Made by a program: the position numbers and the translations under genes. From Bradyrhizobium zhengyangense (GTDB lineage Bacteria > Pseudomonadota > Alphaproteobacteria > Rhizobiales > Xanthobacteraceae), in contig NZ_JAKLUA010000017.1 of the NCBI RefSeq assembly GCF_022012435.1, positions 85,116-149,115 on the forward strand: 64,000 nucleotides of DNA, written 5' to 3'. This document shows, piece after piece, positions 61,431-64,000 of the stretch (position 1 is its first letter; every line of letters begins with the position of its first letter). The notes beneath the pieces were generated by a model. The model saw only the letters and a list, made by a program, of their open reading frames with translations. It ran no database searches and was not told the origin of the DNA.

Positions 61431-61454
61431 TTTAGCCAACCTGGGGAGTCGTTC

Positions 61455-61895
61455 ATGAGCGTCGACGAGAAGGGCAGGAAGATGCTCACGGAGTTCCGTG
61501 AGTTCGCCATGAAGGGCAACGTCGTCGACCTTGCCGTCGGCGTCATCATCGGCGCGGCCTTCGGCGCCATCGTCACTTCGCTGGTCGGTGACATCATCAT
61601 GCCGATCATCGGCGCCGCGACCGGCGGCCTCGACTTTTCGAACTACTACGCCCCCTTGTCGAAGGCGGTGACCGCCACCAACTTAGCGGATGCGAAAAAG
61701 CAAGGTGCCGTGCTCGCTTACGGCAACTTCCTGACGCTGACGATCAACTTCATCATCATCGCCTTTGTGCTGTTCCTGGTCATTCGCGCCATGAATACGT
61801 TGAAGCGCAAGGAAGAGACCAAGCCCGCGGAGCCGCCGAAGCCGTCGGCGGAGGTCGTTCTGCTCACCGAGATCCGCGATCTCCTCAAGAAGTGA
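61455..61895 (+). CDS. mscL: Large-conductance mechanosensitive channel
   Basis: A 146-residue MscL. The pore helix is GNVVDLAVGVIIGAAFGAIV, a second helix is FLTLTINFIIIAFVLFLVIR, and the C-terminus is a helical bundle with a Pro/Glu linker. It opens under hypo-osmotic shock. ATG 61455 follows GGGGAG. It sits between dapA and smpB on the same strand and may share their transcript. Confidence 0.95.
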   Translation: MSVDEKGRKMLTEFREFAMKGNVVDLAVGVIIGAAFGAIVTSLVGDIIMPIIGAATGGLDFSNYYAPLSKAVTATNLADAKKQGAVLAYGNFLTLTINFIIIAFVLFLVIRAMNTLKRKEETKPAEPPKPSAEVVLLTEIRDLLKK

Positions 61896-61954
61896 CGCGC
61901 GCGCTTCATCCAGGCTGTTAGCTTACGCGCTTATCTCGCTCAGGTTTGACTTCC

Positions 61955-62428
61955 ATGGCCGATAAGAACGAACGTCCAATCAAGGTCATGGCGGAGAATC
62001 GCAAGGCCCGCTTCAACTACGCCATCGAGGATACGATCGAGGCGGGCATTGCGCTGACCGGCACCGAGGTGAAGTCGATCCGCAACGGCAAGAGCACGAT
62101 CGCGGAATCCTACGCCGACTCTAAGGACGGCGAGATCTGGCTGATCAACGCCACCATTCCGGAATATCTGCAGGGCAATCGCTTCAACCACGAGCCCAAA
62201 CGGCCGCGAAAGCTGCTGCTGCACCGCAAGCAGATCAACAAGCTGATGGGTGCCGTGGACCGCGAGGGCATGACGCTGATCCCGCTCAAGCTCTATTTCA
62301 ACGAGCGTGGACGGGCCAAGCTTCAGCTCGCGGTTGCCAAGGGCAAGAAGCTGCATGACAAGCGCGAGAGCGAGAAGAAGCGCGACTGGAGCCGTGAAAA
62401 GGGCCGGCTGATGCGGGCAAGGGGATAG
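61955..62428 (+). CDS. smpB: SsrA-binding protein SmpB
   Basis: A 157-residue SmpB: RKARFNYAIEDTIEAGIALT, GTEVKSIRNGKSTIAESYAD, and the basic C-terminal tail KKLHDKRESEKKRDWSREK that reaches the ribosomal A site. It carries tmRNA to stalled ribosomes. ATG 61955 is chosen over one three codons upstream. The peroxiredoxin gene starts 5 bp after its stop. Confidence 0.96.
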   Translation: MADKNERPIKVMAENRKARFNYAIEDTIEAGIALTGTEVKSIRNGKSTIAESYADSKDGEIWLINATIPEYLQGNRFNHEPKRPRKLLLHRKQINKLMGAVDREGMTLIPLKLYFNERGRAKLQLAVAKGKKLHDKRESEKKRDWSREKGRLMRARG

Positions 62429-62433
62429 GGCGG

Positions 62434-63015
62434 ATGACTCAGAAGAACCTGCTCGAGGTGGATTGGAGCCAGATTCCAGCCCCCACTGACGATGGCGGTG
62501 CCGCGCATCTGAAGGGGCTGATGGTGCCCGCGATCAGTCTGCTCGCAACCGATGACACTTCCGTCAATCTGTCGGCGCTCCCGGGTCGCACCGTGGTGTT
62601 CGCTTATCCCCGCACCGGCGAGCCCGGCAAGATCTCGTTGGTCGACGACTGGGACATGATCCCGGGTGCGCGCGGTTGCACGCCGCAGACCTGCGCGTTT
62701 CGCGACCTGTTCGCGGAGTTGAAGGCCACCGGTGCTTCCCACGTTTTCGGCCTCTCGACCCAGAGCAACGCCTACCAGACCGAGATGGCCTCGCGGCTGC
62801 ATCTGCCGTTCCCGGTGCTCTCCGATGAGAAGCTGGCGTTCACGCGCGCGCTCAATCTGCCGACCATGGAGGTCGCGGGCCTGACGCTCATCAAGCGTCT
62901 CGCGCTGATCATCGATGACGCCAGGATCACCCACGTGTTCTACCCGGTGTTCCCGCCGGACCGGAACGCTGGCGACGTGCTGGACTGGCTGAAGGCCAAC
63001 CCCGTCAAAGCCTAA
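62434..63015 (+). CDS. PrxQ/BCP-type peroxiredoxin
   Basis: A 193-residue thioredoxin-fold peroxidase. The active-site pair is Cys82 and Cys87 in GARGCTPQTCAFRD, the five-residue spacing of atypical 2-Cys PrxQ. TVVFAYPRTGEPG replaces the usual PxxxT approach. It reduces peroxides using thioredoxin in the cytoplasm. It is coupled to smpB, 5 bp away. Confidence 0.88.
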   Translation: MTQKNLLEVDWSQIPAPTDDGGAAHLKGLMVPAISLLATDDTSVNLSALPGRTVVFAYPRTGEPGKISLVDDWDMIPGARGCTPQTCAFRDLFAELKATGASHVFGLSTQSNAYQTEMASRLHLPFPVLSDEKLAFTRALNLPTMEVAGLTLIKRLALIIDDARITHVFYPVFPPDRNAGDVLDWLKANPVKA

Positions 63016-63042
63016 GCCGCGATGAGATTTGGTTGAATCGTC

Positions 63043-63113
63043 ATCGCGCTTTAGCTCTTTGTTTGAGCATGACCTTTTCGGAAAACCGCGTCACACTTTT
63101 CCGGATCATGCTC
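63043..63113. repeat. Intergenic repeat type C, copy 2
   Basis: Matches 51687-51756 with ATCGCGCTTTAG, TTGTTTGAGCATGACC, TTTTCGGAAAACCG and CTTTTCCGGATCATGCTC. The hairpin arm GAGCATGA pairs with TCATGCTC around a variable loop. It ends at the stop codon of the UDG gene and so may form that gene's transcription end. Confidence 0.8.
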
Positions 63114-63787
63114 TAGTCGAGATCGGCCTTCACCTTCGCAAACACGCTACGAAACATATCCGGCGTCAGCACGCCGGTGTTCGTGTTGTAGCGGGAGCAG
63201 TGATAGCTGTCGTAGAGCTTGAACGGCCCGGCCTGGTGCACGGCGCCGTGGCCGAAGGGGGCTTGGGACGCCTTCAGCTTCAGGGGCTTGAGCACGCTGT
63301 CGTGCGCAATCCGCCCAAGGGCGATGATCGCGCGCAGCTTCGGCATCGTTTCGAGATTCGCGATGAGAAATTGGCGGCAGGTGTTGATCTCGGCCGGCAG
63401 CGGCTTGTTCTGCGGCGGAACGCAATGCACGGCATTGGCGATTCGGCAGTCGACCAGTTTCAGGCCGTCATCCGGACGCGCCTGGTAGCTACCCCTGGCG
63501 AAGCCGTATTCCAGCAGCGTGGCGTAGAGCAGGTCGCCGGCATAGTCGCCGGTGAACGGGCGCCCGGTGCGGTTGGCGCCCTGCATTCCCGGCGCGAGAC
63601 CGACGATCAGGAGGCGGGCCTCGATGTCGCCGAAAGGCGGGACCGGTGCATTGTGCCACAACGGCTCGCGCGCGCGGTTCGCCTCGCGAAAGGCGACCAG
63701 GCGCGGACAAAGCGGACAGTCACGGTCAGGGACGAGAGTGGGGGCCTGGCGGCTCAACCGGGCCGCCTCACTCCTCGAAGTCGTCAT
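63113..63787 (-). CDS. Uracil-DNA glycosylase, family 5 (UdgB-like)
   Basis: 224 residues. An N-terminal Cys cluster (DRDCPLCPRLVAF) fits an iron-sulfur site. Motif 1 is IVGLAPGMQGANRTGRPFTG and motif 3 is DSYHCSRYNTNTGVLTPDM, the family 5 signatures. It removes uracil and deaminated bases from DNA. ATG 63787 is used; the frame is open above it into the next gene. It overlaps the 3' end of the upstream minus-strand gene. Confidence 0.9.
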   Translation of the reverse strand: MTTSRSEAARLSRQAPTLVPDRDCPLCPRLVAFREANRAREPLWHNAPVPPFGDIEARLLIVGLAPGMQGANRTGRPFTGDYAGDLLYATLLEYGFARGSYQARPDDGLKLVDCRIANAVHCVPPQNKPLPAEINTCRQFLIANLETMPKLRAIIALGRIAHDSVLKPLKLKASQAPFGHGAVHQAGPFKLYDSYHCSRYNTNTGVLTPDMFRSVFAKVKADLD

Positions 63788-64000
63788 CGCCCCTCGGCGC
63801 CATCGTGGTTGCGCGCTGGAGGAATTGCGGGGCGTGATGGCGTCCCTCACCACGCTCGCCGCGGTCGCGCGGGGCGGGGCGCTCTGACGGGTCGCGGCCA
63901 AGCTTGGACTGCAACTCGACGAGGTCGGTGAAGACGTCGGCTTGGCGGCGCAGCTCGTCGGCGATCATCGGCGGCTGGCTGGCGATGGTGGAGATCACGG
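63768..64000 (-). CDS. Unknown protein, C-terminal part (5' end beyond window)
   Basis: The frame is open to the window edge. The visible ~77 residues read SQPPMIADELRRQADVFTDL then VELQSKLGRDPSERPAPRDR, followed by a charged disordered tail ending DDDFEE. No motif is recognised. Its stop overlaps the start of the UDG gene, so the two are probably one operon. Confidence 0.5.
   Translation of the reverse strand, partial: VISTIASQPPMIADELRRQADVFTDLVELQSKLGRDPSERPAPRDRGERGEGRHHAPQFLQRATTMAPRGDDDFEE

Noticed and set aside
1..64000. CRISPR array, prophage or insertion sequence
   Set aside because: No regularly spaced direct repeats, no transposase, integrase or phage structural genes were seen. 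The palindromic elements found are short and carry no genes.

Overview
The window is 64 kb of GC-rich chromosome from an alphaproteobacterium, almost certainly a Bradyrhizobium or close relative. This rests on the divK-pleD pair, the gene string around topA, dprA and pyrBC, an EipB (DUF1849) protein, GANTC-dense promoters, and short palindromic intergenic repeats of the type common in Bradyrhizobium. Genes are densely packed on both strands. Many use GTG or TTG starts, and long antisense open frames shadow most real genes. I see no insertion sequence, prophage, integrase or CRISPR array.

Layout. 1-2763: a truncated MFS exporter, a one-helix small protein and an aldo/keto reductase, all minus strand. 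2932-4326: a soluble chemoreceptor with a zinc-binding CZB domain. 4426-7676: an AraC regulator divergent from nitrilase and aldoxime dehydratase, a compact aldoxime-to-nitrile-to-carboxylate module. 7673-11068: HAD phosphatase, lytic transglycosylase, AzlCD exporter and TrmO. 11072-14085 (minus): RidA, glycerophosphodiesterase, a GNAT-like protein and a HIT protein. 14340-16255: EipB, a second RidA-like protein and an ACT-domain protein. 16438-20039: dinB and DUF3572 divergent from divK-pleD. 20199-22173: a TetR/MFS pair with a perfect palindromic operator. 22335-24179: a TPR-glycosyltransferase.

24402-43395 holds an ancestral minus-strand core string read pyrB, pyrC, plsY, dprA, topA, rnr, DUF983, NUDIX, rpmG. 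It is interrupted by accessory modules: patatin and amidase between plsY and dprA; HxlR/azoreductase and HxlR/SDR pairs between dprA and topA; and an LLM monooxygenase near rpmG. The pyrC product lacks the HxH metal ligands and is probably a non-catalytic PyrC-like partner of PyrB.

43542-51672: D-Ala-D-Ala dipeptidase, AidB, a CPBP protease, ruvX with an AEC transporter, and a LysR regulator divergent from two nitronate monooxygenases. 51829-55587: a translationally coupled gatC-orf-gatA-orf-gatB operon with two small uncharacterised genes between the amidotransferase subunits. 55588-56999 is gene-poor and holds a 30-residue histone-like lysine/alanine protein. 57000-64000: a small Sel1-like protein, tRNA-Ser(GCT), a large Slt transglycosylase with a repetitive Lys-rich linker, then dapA, mscL, smpB, a PrxQ-type peroxiredoxin, a family 5 uracil-DNA glycosylase and the 3' end of an unknown gene.
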